Shown one piece after another: positions 51,245-60,073 of a DNA stretch of 64,000 bases. The stretch comes from an uncultured Bacillota bacterium (GTDB lineage Bacteria; Bacillota; Clostridia; Christensenellales; Borkfalkiaceae), in NCBI GenBank assembly GCA_949297575.1, contig CASFTB010000004.1:1-64000 (forward strand). The letters run 5' to 3'. The stretch's first letter is position 1; every line of letters begins with the position of its first letter. Position numbers and translations under genes: made by a program. The notes beneath the pieces are model-generated. The model ran no database searches and was not told the origin of the DNA. It was given only the letters and a program-made list of their open reading frames with translations.

Positions 51245-52021
51245 GTGAAAGAGCTGAAAACCAAAGTATGTCGCAATGAGAAAATAGCTCCCGGAATTTA
51301 CGAGATGGATCTGCGGCTTCCCGAAGATATCGAATTCCGCTGCGGGCAGTTCGTCAATCTTTCGGTCGGCGACGGTGCTCATCTTCTGCGCCGCCCCTTT
51401 GCGGTCGCTTTCTATGACCGCGGGAAGCGCATCATCGGGGTATGCTACCAGGTCAAGGGCGAGGGAACGAAACTGCTTTCCGCAAAAAAGGAGGGAGACG
51501 AACTGACATGCGTTCTTCCTCTCGGCAACGGTTTTTCGATCGCGGAAGGACAAAAGCGCGTAGCGCTCGTCGGCGGCGGCGTCGGGATATTTCCGCTCCT
51601 CTCCGTGCTCGGAGAATATCGGGAGAGCAACAAGTATTTCTGTTCCTGCATGGGATTTCGGAGCAGGGAGTATGTAAACACGTTCAGCCTGTTCGATAAG
51701 CGCTCGGATGAATTTCTTGCCGCGACAGATGACGGAAGTTTCGGCGTGAAGGGCAATGCCGTGCAGCTGTTTTTCGATAACTATGATGGGGCAAAGCCCG
51801 ACGTGATTCTCGCCTGCGGACCGACGCCCATGCTGCGTGCCCTGAAAAGTGGATTGAAAGAGCGGAATATCGCCGTGCCTTGCTATGTATCGTTGGAAGA
51901 ACGCATGGGGTGCGGCATCGGTGCCTGTCTCGTCTGCGTCTGCAAAAGGAGCGGCAAAGAGGAGAACGCGCGCGTCTGCAAGGACGGCCCTGTATTTGAG
52001 ATCAACGAGGTGGAGCTCTGA
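51245..52021 (+). CDS. pyrK: dihydroorotate dehydrogenase B electron-transfer subunit
   Basis: 258 residues. FAD part with LRRPFAVAFYD, NAD part with VALVGGGVGIFPLLSVL, and the [2Fe-2S] cluster motif ERMGCGIGACLVCVCK with the last Cys in ARVCKDGP. Passes electrons from PyrD to NAD. Starts with GTG behind GGAGGAAAC; its stop overlaps the pyrD ATG by one base. Confidence 0.95.
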   Translation: MKELKTKVCRNEKIAPGIYEMDLRLPEDIEFRCGQFVNLSVGDGAHLLRRPFAVAFYDRGKRIIGVCYQVKGEGTKLLSAKKEGDELTCVLPLGNGFSIAEGQKRVALVGGGVGIFPLLSVLGEYRESNKYFCSCMGFRSREYVNTFSLFDKRSDEFLAATDDGSFGVKGNAVQLFFDNYDGAKPDVILACGPTPMLRALKSGLKERNIAVPCYVSLEERMGCGIGACLVCVCKRSGKEENARVCKDGPVFEINEVEL

Positions 52022-52935
52022 TGGCAAATTTATCGGTCAATATCTGCGGAGTAACTTTAAAAAACCCCGTCATCGCGGCGAGCGGCACCTTCGGGTTCGG
52101 GAAAGAATTTGACGAAATTTATGATATAGGTGTTTTGGGAGGCATCAGCACGAAAGGACTGACGCTCGAGGCGCGTCTCGGGAATCCGACGCCCCGCATC
52201 GCGGAAGGGCATGGCGTTATCCTCAATGCGGTCGGGCTGCAAAACCCGGGCGTCGATGTGTTTTTAAAGGAAGATCTTGCCTTTCTGAAAAGCAAAAATA
52301 TTGCCGTCATCGCCAATGTCGCGGGGCGAACCATCGATGACTATGCGGGCATCTGCGCGAGGCTGGACGGTAAGGTGGACATGATAGAGCTGAATATTTC
52401 CTGCCCGAACGTCAAGTGCGGGGGCATGGCATTCGGCATCAGACCGGAGAGCGTAAAAGAGGTCACGTCCGCAGCCAGGGGTGCCTTAAAGAGCACGCCC
52501 CTCATCGTCAAGCTTTCTCCGAACGTCGAGAGCATCGCCGTCAATGCGCTCGCAGCGCAGGAGGGCGGGGCAGACTGCGTCTCGCTCATCAATACGCTGA
52601 CGGGCATGGTCATCGATATCGAACGGCGCCGTCCCGTCATCGCCAACAATACGGGCGGCGTGTCCGGGGCGGGGATCATGCCGATCGCCGTCCGCATGAC
52701 ATGGGAAGTCTGTTCGGCTGTCCGTATCCCCGTGATCGGCATGGGGGGGATCACCTGCGCGGAAGACGCGCTGCAGTTCATTATGGCAGGGGCAAGCGCC
52801 GTACAGGTCGGTACGGCAAATTTTACCGATACTTTGGCAATGCCCAAGATTATCGAAGGCCTCGCCTCCTGGCTTGACAGGCATGGGGTCAAAGACATCA
52901 ACGAGCTGCGTGGTACGCTATGTTTGAATGGTTAA
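52021..52935 (+). CDS. pyrD: dihydroorotate dehydrogenase B catalytic subunit (class 1B)
   Basis: 304 residues. The active-site Cys is in LNISCPNVKCGG; KNPVIAASGTFGFG and NTGGVSGAGIMPIA are the FMN-binding marks. With PyrK it forms the NAD-linked heterotetramer. Last gene of the operon. Confidence 0.96.
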   Translation: MANLSVNICGVTLKNPVIAASGTFGFGKEFDEIYDIGVLGGISTKGLTLEARLGNPTPRIAEGHGVILNAVGLQNPGVDVFLKEDLAFLKSKNIAVIANVAGRTIDDYAGICARLDGKVDMIELNISCPNVKCGGMAFGIRPESVKEVTSAARGALKSTPLIVKLSPNVESIAVNALAAQEGGADCVSLINTLTGMVIDIERRRPVIANNTGGVSGAGIMPIAVRMTWEVCSAVRIPVIGMGGITCAEDALQFIMAGASAVQVGTANFTDTLAMPKIIEGLASWLDRHGVKDINELRGTLCLNG

Positions 52936-52941
52936 TGCCTG

Positions 52942-52960
52942 TTTATGTTACGCATAGTAC
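52942..52960 (-). repeat. palindromic motif, copy F (minus orientation)
   Basis: On the minus strand GTACTATGCGTAACATAAA, core TATGC-GTA-ACATA at 52956-52944, between the pyrD stop and the operon terminator. Confidence 0.7.
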
Positions 52961-52990
52961 ATTCTTTTTGCCTATGATCTTTGATTTTAA

Positions 52991-53024
52991 GAAAGAAGCG
53001 GCGCATCGGCGTGCCGCTTCTTTC
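52991..53024. terminator. terminator of the pyrimidine operon
   Basis: GAAAGAAGCGGC pairs with GCCGCTTCTTTC around a 10-base loop, between convergent genes. Confidence 0.75.
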
Positions 53025-53029
53025 CGTAT

Positions 53030-53716
53030 TCACAGTGTTTTAAAGACATATCCCTCTCTTTTGAAGTATCGGATGATTTGCGGGAGAGCCAGTACAGTCT
53101 GCTTATAATTTACGCCGTCGTGCAGCAGCAGGACGACGCGGTTTTTCCCCGCGGCGGTCGAGATCGCGTTCCTGTACAGTTCGTCTGCATTTGCGCGCCT
53201 TTGTACGGCATCCTCTACCGAGGCGTTCCAGTCATGCGCTTCCCATCCTGCGCCTTTAACGGCCGAGCGCAGGGCCTCTCCGGCGGAGATTGACCCTCCC
53301 GGGTAGCGGTATAATTTTCCGGAAAAATCCGGGAGGACGCTTAGAACGGCTTTCCTGCATGCTTCGATGTCTGCCAACAGCGCCTCCGGCGATGCGTAGA
53401 TCTCTTTATATTCGTGCGTCTGCGAGTGGATGCCGATGGCATGCCCTTCATGTGCGGTCCGCCGCACGATCTCCTCCCTCCCTGCGATCTGCCGCCCGAT
53501 GACGAAGAATGTAGCTCTTACATTTTCTTTTTTCAGTACATCGAGCACGAGCGGCGTCGTCGAGTCGGTGGGGCCGTCGTCAAAAGTCAGGAAGATCTCT
53601 CTGTTTTCGCCTTCGGTGCAGGCGCCCGCGCGCTGAAGCGCAGGAACTTCAAGCGCAATGACCGCGGCGAGCGAAAATAGCGAAGCAAACAGCATGGCGA
53701 GCGTCTTTCTCTTCAT
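53030..53716 (-). CDS. polysaccharide deacetylase (NodB domain), membrane-anchored or exported
   Basis: 228 residues. An N-terminal hydrophobic segment (residues 4-24) is a signal or anchor. NodB motifs: TFDDGPTDSTTP, HSQTHEY with the two zinc His, RYPGGS and VVLLLHDG. Similar to the PdaA/PdaB group acting on murein, including spore cortex, or to chitin-like glycans; the exact substrate is not readable. Monocistronic, convergent with pyrD. Confidence 0.92.
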   Translation of the reverse strand: MKRKTLAMLFASLFSLAAVIALEVPALQRAGACTEGENREIFLTFDDGPTDSTTPLVLDVLKKENVRATFFVIGRQIAGREEIVRRTAHEGHAIGIHSQTHEYKEIYASPEALLADIEACRKAVLSVLPDFSGKLYRYPGGSISAGEALRSAVKGAGWEAHDWNASVEDAVQRRANADELYRNAISTAAGKNRVVLLLHDGVNYKQTVLALPQIIRYFKREGYVFKTL

Positions 53717-53793
53717 GTCTCTAATTTGTGCATCAATAACGATATAAATGTCGACGGGTCTGAAAAAATATACAAACAATTTTTCAGGTTGGA

Positions 53794-53822
53794 TTGACGG
53801 GAGGCGATTCCCGTGTTATAAT
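53794..53822 (+). promoter_or_regulatory. promoter of the GH13 gene
   Basis: TTGACG (53794-53799), 17-base spacer, TATAAT (53817-53822). Confidence 0.75.
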
Positions 53823-53887
53823 TAACAACAGTGTGCGGCGGGTCTGTCCCGCGGCAGACAATTTCACCAACAGAGAGGGGCATACAG

Positions 53888-55201
53888 ATGTGGTTCGATG
53901 AAAGTACTTTTTATCAGATCTATCCGCTCGGCTATTGCGGGGCGGAGCGTGAAAACGATTTCGGCGAAGTGCGGCACCGCTTTTCTTCGATTGAGGAGAA
54001 TATCCCGTATATCAGAGAGCAGGGGTTTACGGCAGTTCTCTTTAATCCCCTTTTCGAGAGCGAGAGGCACGGCTATGATACCGTCGATTTTTTTCAGGTC
54101 GACAGGCGCCTTGGCGATAATGCCGATTTTAAGCGGCTCGTGCAGAAATTTCACGATGCGGGCATCCGCGTCGTTTTGGACGGCGTGTTCAACCATGTCG
54201 GCCGCCGCTTTTTTGCCTTTGAAGAGGTAAAACGCCTCCGCGAGAGCAGCGACAAGTGCGGTTGGTTCAATATAAACTTCGGCGGCAACAGCCCGTATGA
54301 CGACGGCTTTTGGTATGAGGGGTGGGAAGGTCACATGGAGTTGGTCAAGCTCAATCTGTCCTGCCCCGCGGTCACCGACTATATCCGCCGCGCCGTAGAA
54401 TTCTGGATAGACGAGTTTGGCATAGACGGGCTCCGCCTGGACGTTTCTTATCTGCTGCCCGAATGGTTCTTTGAATATCTCCGCCGCATCGTGCGCGGCA
54501 AGCGGCAGGATTTCTTTCTGATGGGGGAGGTCATCCACTGCCAGAATTTTGCCAAAAATCTCACGCCCGAAAGGCTTGATTCCATCACGAATTACGAGTG
54601 TTATAAGGGCCTTACGTCCGCGATCAATTCCGACAATCTCTTTGAGATCGAGCATTCTCTCGAGCGGCTGTTCGGTGCTCAGCCCTGGTGCCTGTATACG
54701 GGGAAGAATCTTTTCAACTTTGCAGACAATCACGACGTTCCGCGCGCCTATACGGCGGTATCCGACAAGCGCAAACTGCCAGCGCTGTATGCAATCCTTT
54801 ACTCCATGCCCGGCATCCCCTGCGTGTATTACGGGTCGGAGTGCGGCGCGGAGGGCAGCAAAGGCAATCTTGACTACGATCTTCGCCCCGCCTTTTCTTC
54901 CATAGAACGGGAAAAGTGCCCCGAATTGTCCTCGCTCATCCGCAGGCTCAACAACATCCGCAATGCGGAAAAGGCGCTCGCATACGGCAGCTATGCAAAG
55001 TGCGCGCTCAACAATAAATATATGTGTTTCAGGCGCGAGCTCGGCGGCGAACGTATTTATTGCGCCTTTAACATCTCTGACGGCGACGTCACCGTGCGCG
55101 TAGAGGAGGCGGAGGGAACAGACCTTCTGACGGGTGAAGTGCGCAACCTCAACGACATCTATCTGCCGCCCTTCGCGGTCAAACTGTTCAAAAAAAATTG
55201 A
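53888..55201 (+). CDS. alpha-amylase family (GH13) glycosidase, intracellular
   Basis: 437 residues, no signal peptide. Catalytic marks are GLRLDVSYLLP (nucleophile Asp), FLMGEVIH (acid Glu) and FADNHDVPR (stabilising Asp); VVLDGVFNHVG is motif I. The N-terminal WFDESTFYQIYPLGYCGA resembles neopullulanase/cyclomaltodextrinase-type enzymes but lacks their N-domain. It probably trims imported maltodextrins. Single gene with promoter and terminator. Confidence 0.92.
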   Translation: MWFDESTFYQIYPLGYCGAERENDFGEVRHRFSSIEENIPYIREQGFTAVLFNPLFESERHGYDTVDFFQVDRRLGDNADFKRLVQKFHDAGIRVVLDGVFNHVGRRFFAFEEVKRLRESSDKCGWFNINFGGNSPYDDGFWYEGWEGHMELVKLNLSCPAVTDYIRRAVEFWIDEFGIDGLRLDVSYLLPEWFFEYLRRIVRGKRQDFFLMGEVIHCQNFAKNLTPERLDSITNYECYKGLTSAINSDNLFEIEHSLERLFGAQPWCLYTGKNLFNFADNHDVPRAYTAVSDKRKLPALYAILYSMPGIPCVYYGSECGAEGSKGNLDYDLRPAFSSIEREKCPELSSLIRRLNNIRNAEKALAYGSYAKCALNNKYMCFRRELGGERIYCAFNISDGDVTVRVEEAEGTDLLTGEVRNLNDIYLPPFAVKLFKKN

Positions 55202-55228
55202 TGCCGTCTCCCGTAGGGGAAGGCTGGG

Positions 55229-55267
55229 TGCGCCCGCGCAAAAAGTTGTGCGCGGGCGCAATATTTT
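55229..55267 (+). terminator. terminator of the GH13 gene
   Basis: TGCGCCCGCGC pairs with GCGCGGGCGCA across a 10-base loop, followed by ATATTTT. Confidence 0.85.
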
Positions 55268-55279
55268 AATCTATTTCGA

Positions 55280-55308
55280 TTGACTTTTTATTCAAACAAA
55301 TGTATAAT
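55280..55308 (+). promoter_or_regulatory. promoter of the sodium:solute symporter gene
   Basis: TTGACT (55280-55285), 17-base spacer, TATAAT (55303-55308). A second TATAAT at 55354-55359 has only a weak -35 box. Confidence 0.7.
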
Positions 55309-55385
55309 TATTCGTATAGTTGCATAAAAACTTTATTCCAAGCATGAAAATCGTATAATATTCATGCGGGAAGGAGAGGGAGAGA

Positions 55386-57035
55386 ATGGAAATACTCTTA
55401 TATGTCGGGATACTCGTCGTCTATTTCGCGGTGATGATCTTTATCGGGGTGAAGAACAGTCACAGTTCGCGCTCCGTCAACGGGTTTGTGTTGGGCGGCA
55501 GGTCCGTCGGTCCGTGGCTGACGGCGTTTGCATACGGCACGTCTTACTTTTCCGCCGTCATTTTTATCGGTTATGCCGGGCAGTTCGGCTGGAATTTCGG
55601 CATCGCCGCGACGTGGATCGGCATCGGCAATGCGGTCATCGGCTCGCTGCTCGCGTGGGCGGTGCTGGGCAGGCGTACGCGCGTCATGACGCAGAAGCTT
55701 GATTCCGCGACCATGCCCGATTTTTTCGGCAAGCGTTTTTCGGACGATAAGCTCAAGATCGCCGCTTCCGTCATCGTGTTTATTTTTCTGATCCCTTATA
55801 CCGCGTCGCTTTATAAGGGGTTGGGCAGCCTGTTTGCGATGGCTTTCGATATCCCGTACTGGGTATGCATCGTCATCATGGCTGCCGTCACGGCGGTGTA
55901 TGTGCTTGTCGGCGGTTATATGGCGACCGTCTGGAACGACTTCGTGCAGGGCATCATCATGCTCTTCGGCATCGTGGTCGTCGTCGTCGCCGTTCTGATG
56001 AGCAAGGGAGGCCTTTCCCAGGCGATCGTCGACCTCTCGCAGATCTCCGCGGGAGGGCAGCAGGGGGCATATACTTCCTTTTTCGGCCCCGATCTCTACG
56101 GGCTGATCATGGTCATCATCCTCACCAGCCTCGGTACATGGGGGCTGCCGCAGATGGTGCAGAAGTTTTACACCATCAAAAGCGAGCGCTCCGTGCATAC
56201 CGGCATGATCGTCAGTACGGTCTTTGCCCTCGTCGTTGCGGGCGGCTGTTACTTTCTCGGCGGGTTCGGCAGGCTGTTCGTTACCGACATTTCGGCGGGG
56301 TATGATTCCATCGTCCCCGCGATGCTGGCGGAGAGCCTCGCGCCCATCCTCATCGCGCTGGTGCTCGTGCTCGTCGTTTCGGCATCCATGAGCACGCTCT
56401 CTTCTCTGGTCATGAGCTCGAGCTCGACGCTCACCCTCGACCTCATCAAGGGAGTGAAAAAGGATATGGGGCACAAGACGCAGATGGTGCTGATCCGCGC
56501 CTTTGTCGCGGCGTTTATCGTCGTCAGCGCCGTCATCGCCATCGTCTATGAAGAGTTTCAGCTCTCCTTCATCGCGCAGATGATGGGCGTCAGCTGGGGC
56601 GCGCTCGCGGGGGCTTTTCTCGCACCCTATCTCTTCAGCCTGTATTGGAAGAAGACGACGAAGGCGAGCTGCTGGGCATGCTTTGTGTTCGGGGTCGCGG
56701 TCAGCCTTTTCTCCCTCGTCCTCTCCCTTTCGTCCGCCTCTCTGCCCGAATCGTTCACGCAGTCCTTCCTCTATCGTTACGTATTCTCTTCCTCTGTCTA
56801 TACGGGAACGTGGACCATGCTCGCGGGCTTCGTCATCGTGCCCCTGGTATCTCTGTTTACGAAAAAGCCGGATGCTGCCGGGCTGGAACCGCTCTTCAAG
56901 CCGTTCGAACAGTTGCGCGAAGCGTCCGATGCCGAGGAGTCTATCCTGCCGCCGGAAGAGGAGGGGGTGCAGGCGGTCCCGGCTCCTGCAGAAGCCGCCC
57001 CCGTCAGGAGTTTTTCGGACGGGGAACAAGAATAG
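55386..57035 (+). CDS. sodium:solute symporter family protein
   Basis: 549 residues, about 13 membrane helices. SVNGFVLGGRSVGPWLTAFA near the N-terminus, VYVLVGGYMATVWNDFVQGI in the middle and VVSASMSTLSSLVMSSSS with the Na-site serines are SSS signatures. The C-terminal 60 residues form a Pro/Glu-rich tail. The substrate (sugar, proline, pantothenate or other) cannot be inferred. Ribosome site AAGGAGAGGG. Confidence 0.92.
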   Translation: MEILLYVGILVVYFAVMIFIGVKNSHSSRSVNGFVLGGRSVGPWLTAFAYGTSYFSAVIFIGYAGQFGWNFGIAATWIGIGNAVIGSLLAWAVLGRRTRVMTQKLDSATMPDFFGKRFSDDKLKIAASVIVFIFLIPYTASLYKGLGSLFAMAFDIPYWVCIVIMAAVTAVYVLVGGYMATVWNDFVQGIIMLFGIVVVVVAVLMSKGGLSQAIVDLSQISAGGQQGAYTSFFGPDLYGLIMVIILTSLGTWGLPQMVQKFYTIKSERSVHTGMIVSTVFALVVAGGCYFLGGFGRLFVTDISAGYDSIVPAMLAESLAPILIALVLVLVVSASMSTLSSLVMSSSSTLTLDLIKGVKKDMGHKTQMVLIRAFVAAFIVVSAVIAIVYEEFQLSFIAQMMGVSWGALAGAFLAPYLFSLYWKKTTKASCWACFVFGVAVSLFSLVLSLSSASLPESFTQSFLYRYVFSSSVYTGTWTMLAGFVIVPLVSLFTKKPDAAGLEPLFKPFEQLREASDAEESILPPEEEGVQAVPAPAEAAPVRSFSDGEQE

Positions 57036-57128
57036 CGGGTTCCGACCGTACCGGGCGAAAGGGCATTCCCTTCCGCCCGATCTTTTTGCGGCCGAGATCA
57101 CGTGCCGGACAGAAAGAGAGGGCCGCCT

Positions 57129-58244
57129 TTACAGGCGGCTCTCAAAGTCCCGATAGGAAAATGACCGGATGGTCTCCACGCTCCCGTCCGCTCTCTTATA
57201 GCGGATATCGGGAAGGGGCATGCCATTGAAGGTGTTTGTCTTGACCATCGTGTACAGCGCCATGTCGCCGAACACGAGCTCGTCGCCCTCTTTAAGGGGG
57301 GCGTCGAAGGAGTAATCGCCGATGACGTCCCCGGCCAGGCAGGTGGGGCCGCCGAGGCGGTAAGTGTATTTTTTCTCACCCGCCTCGCCGCTTCCGGAGA
57401 GGGGCGGACGATAGGGCATTTCCAGTACGTCCGGCATGTGGCACGCCGCCGAAACGTCGAGGACGGCGATCTTTCCGCCGTTTTCGAAGGTCTCCAGAAC
57501 GTGTGCGTGCAGCGTCCCCGCATTCAGCACGACCGCTTCCCCCGGTTCGAGATACACCTGCACGCCGTACGCCTCGCGCAGCCTCCGCACGATACGCACG
57601 AGCCGCGCGCGGTCATATCCGTCGCGCGTGATGTGGTGTCCGCCGCCGAGGTTGAGCCATTGCATGTGCGGGAGAAAGGTGCCGAACTTCTCCTCAAAGG
57701 CGCGTACGGTGGTCTCCAGCGCGTCGCTGTCCTGCTCGCAGAGGGTGTGGAAGTGCAGCCCGTCCAAGAGAGGCAAAACGTCTTCGTCGAAATTTGCGCG
57801 CGTCGTGCCCAGGCGCGAGCGCGGCGCGCAGGGGTCGTAGATGGCGTGCCCCTCCTGCGTGGAGCATTCGGGGTTGACGCGCAGCCCGACGGACACGCCC
57901 GCTTCTTTACAGAGGGGGGCGTATTTTTTTATCTGCGCGGGGGTGTTGAAAACGATGTGATCGCACAGCGCCGCAAGTTCTTTGACGTCCTCCTCGCGGA
58001 ATGCGGGGGAAAAGGCGTGCACCTCTCCCGCAAAGTGCTCCCGCCCGAGGCGCGCCTCGAACACGCCGCTCGCCGCCGTCCCCGAAAGGTACTTCGCGAT
58101 GAGCGGGTAGGTCTGATAGATGGAATACGCCTTCTGTGCGAGCAGGATCTTGCAGCCCGCCTCGTCCGCCGCGGCGCGCAGGATCTTGAGGTTTTCGGTC
58201 AGCTTTTTTTCGTCGATGAGAAAGTAGGGGGAGGGGATGTGCAT
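57129..58244 (-). CDS. nspC: carboxynorspermidine/carboxyspermidine decarboxylase
   Basis: 371 residues. PLP enzyme of the alanine racemase-fold: the PLP lysine is K38 in LLAQKAYSIYQTYP, and GLRVNPECSTQEGHAIYDP and LHFHTLCEQDSD are signatures of NspC. Decarboxylates carboxyspermidine to spermidine. It starts one base after the stop of the synthase, so the two are coupled. Confidence 0.94.
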   Translation of the reverse strand: MHIPSPYFLIDEKKLTENLKILRAAADEAGCKILLAQKAYSIYQTYPLIAKYLSGTAASGVFEARLGREHFAGEVHAFSPAFREEDVKELAALCDHIVFNTPAQIKKYAPLCKEAGVSVGLRVNPECSTQEGHAIYDPCAPRSRLGTTRANFDEDVLPLLDGLHFHTLCEQDSDALETTVRAFEEKFGTFLPHMQWLNLGGGHHITRDGYDRARLVRIVRRLREAYGVQVYLEPGEAVVLNAGTLHAHVLETFENGGKIAVLDVSAACHMPDVLEMPYRPPLSGSGEAGEKKYTYRLGGPTCLAGDVIGDYSFDAPLKEGDELVFGDMALYTMVKTNTFNGMPLPDIRYKRADGSVETIRSFSYRDFESRL

Positions 58245-58245
58245 G

Positions 58246-59448
58246 TCAGTCCACTAATACGGGGTCAAAATCTTCCTTCCACGGCAGCCCCCATTTATTG
58301 AGCGCTTCCATGAAGGGATCGGGGTCGAACTCCTCGATGTTGTACACGCCCGGCTTGGTCCAGGTGCCGTTCATGAGCAGCATGGCGCCGATCATCGCGG
58401 GCACGCCCGTCGTGTACGAAATGGCCTGCGAGCCCACCTCTTTATAGCATTCCTGATGGTCGCAGATGTTGTACAGGTAGTAATTTTTGTCCTTGCCGTC
58501 CTTCTTGCCGCGGAAAATGCAGCCGATGTTGGTCTTGCCGACCGTGCGCGGCCCCAGGGTCGCGGGGTCGGGCAGTACCGCCTTTAAAAACTGCAGAGGA
58601 ACGATCTCCTTCCCCTCGAAGAGAATGGGTTTGATCGAGGTCATGCCCACGTTTTCAAGGCACTTGAGGTGGGTCAGGTAGCTCTGTCCGAAAGTCATGA
58701 AGAAGCGGATACGTTTGATGCCTGGGATGTTGAGCGCGAGGCTTTCGATCTCTTCGTGATGCAACAGGTACATATCCTTTTTGCCCACGCCTTCAAAGTC
58801 GTATTCGCGCTTGATCTCCATGGGTTTTGTCTCCACCCAGTGTCCGTTCTCCCAGTAAGAGCCGTTGGCGGATACCTCGCGGATGTTTATCTCGGGGTTG
58901 AAATTCGTCGCGAAGGGATAGCCGTGGTCGCCGCCGTTGCAGTCGAGGATATCGATGTATTCGATGGTGTCGAAGTGATGTTTGAGCGCATAGGCAGAGA
59001 ACACACCCGTCACGCCGGGGTCAAAGCCGCTGCCCAGCAGCGCGCAGATGCCGGCATTTTTAAATTTTTCGCGGTACGCCCACTGCCACTTGTACTCGAA
59101 CTTTGCCGTGTCTTCCGGCTCGTAGTTGGCGGTATCGACGTAGTGCACCTTCGTTTCCAGACAGGCGTCCATGATGTGCAGGTCCTGGTAGGGCAGGGCG
59201 AGGTTGAGCACAACGTCCGGCCCGAAATTGCGGATGAGCGCGACCAGTTCTTCCACGCTGTCCGCGTTGACCTTTGCGGTCCGGATCTTCGTTTTTGTCG
59301 TCCCTTGCAGCTTTTCTTTGAGCGCGTCGCACTTTTCTTTCGTGCGGCTGGCGATCATGATCTCCTCGAATACTTCGCTGTTCTGGCAGCATTTGTGGAT
59401 GGCGACGGAAGCGACCCCGCCGCAGCCGATGATGAGAGCTTTTCCCAT
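58246..59448 (-). CDS. carboxynorspermidine/carboxyspermidine synthase (saccharopine dehydrogenase-like)
   Basis: 400 residues. LIIGCGGVASVAIHKCC is the Rossmann loop; LLGSGFDPGVTGVFSAYALK and ILDCNGGDHGYPFATNFNPE match the CANSDH group rather than true saccharopine reductases. It condenses putrescine or diaminopropane with aspartate semialdehyde using NADPH. Pairing with nspC makes the assignment firm. Ribosome site CGAGGT. An open frame continues upstream but is not conserved. Confidence 0.92.
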   Translation of the reverse strand: MGKALIIGCGGVASVAIHKCCQNSEVFEEIMIASRTKEKCDALKEKLQGTTKTKIRTAKVNADSVEELVALIRNFGPDVVLNLALPYQDLHIMDACLETKVHYVDTANYEPEDTAKFEYKWQWAYREKFKNAGICALLGSGFDPGVTGVFSAYALKHHFDTIEYIDILDCNGGDHGYPFATNFNPEINIREVSANGSYWENGHWVETKPMEIKREYDFEGVGKKDMYLLHHEEIESLALNIPGIKRIRFFMTFGQSYLTHLKCLENVGMTSIKPILFEGKEIVPLQFLKAVLPDPATLGPRTVGKTNIGCIFRGKKDGKDKNYYLYNICDHQECYKEVGSQAISYTTGVPAMIGAMLLMNGTWTKPGVYNIEEFDPDPFMEALNKWGLPWKEDFDPVLVD

Positions 59449-59582
59449 AAAAGTTACCTCGCTTTCTTGATTTATTTCCGAAAGTAAAAATTCCGAATAA
59501 AAATTTTTGCCTGTCTTTGTGAAAAAATTTATAATAAATTTACCTCGCGGCCTCGTCGGAGCGGTCGGCTGCTCTCTTGCGC

Positions 59583-59762
59583 CGCCCCGAAGGGGCTGCG
59601 CTCGCGTGCGCGCTCCGCTCCTCTTCTTTTTCCCGAAAAAGCTTTGCAGAGCAAATCTTTTTGCGGGAGGTGCTGCGGATGATTCAACCCTCATCCGGCG
59701 GCTTTGCCGCCACCTTCCCCCTTACAAAGGGGAAGGCTTGTGGAGAAACCACTGCGCGTGGT
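59583..59762. repeat. run of five hairpins, candidate dispersed element or structured RNA
   Basis: In order: CCCC-GAA-GGGG (about 59585), CCCGAAAAAG..CTTTTTGCGGG enclosing TTTGC-AGA-GCAAA (59632-59667), GGCGGC-TTT-GCCGCC (59697), CCTTCCCC..GGGGAAGG (59713-59735) and ACCAC-TGCGC-GTGGT (59748-59762). The part from CCCTCATCCGG to GGGGAAGGCT resembles a repeat seen between genes in many gut Firmicutes; that match is from memory, not a search. Confidence 0.6.
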
Positions 59763-60006
59763 AAAACGACGCTTTTGCCAAAGCGCACCCGATTTGCCAA
59801 ATGCTTTCGGCTCTTCCCGAAAGAGTGAATGCGGCTTTAATTTTCATAAAAGTCGCGCAAGCAAAATCGCAATTATACGCCGGCGCACTCAATTTGCTGT
59901 AAAGCTCTTGCAGGAAAGGTGAAGCCGCGCGATTTCTTAATATGTGTGTCCTTAATTATAATGCGGCGAGGAAAACCTCCGCTGTCCCGAGCAAAGCGAG
60001 GGCAGC

Positions 60007-60040
60007 GGGGTTGCCCTCAAATCGCAGGATTTCGCAGGCA
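60007..60040 (+). repeat. 34-nt dispersed repeat, copy 1
   Basis: Begins GGGGTTGCCCTCAAATCGCA and ends ATTTCGCAGGCA. Copy 2 at 62150-62183 differs by a few bases only. Confidence 0.75.
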
Positions 60041-60073
60041 TCTCTTTTTGCCGGGAAATGCGCGGAGGAAGTT

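Larger units (their letters stand above)
59449..60073. other. 625-bp gene-free block in the polyamine locus
   Basis: No credible gene is seen. It holds the hairpin run at 59583-59762, a copy of a 34-nt repeat at 60007-60040, and AT-rich sequence near 59830-59960. It separates speB from the carboxyspermidine genes. Confidence 0.6.

Noticed and set aside
8731..52960. The six-copy motif as a XerCD dif-like site
   Set aside because: The core shares a few bases with dif arms, but dif is normally single-copy and longer; six short copies do not fit.
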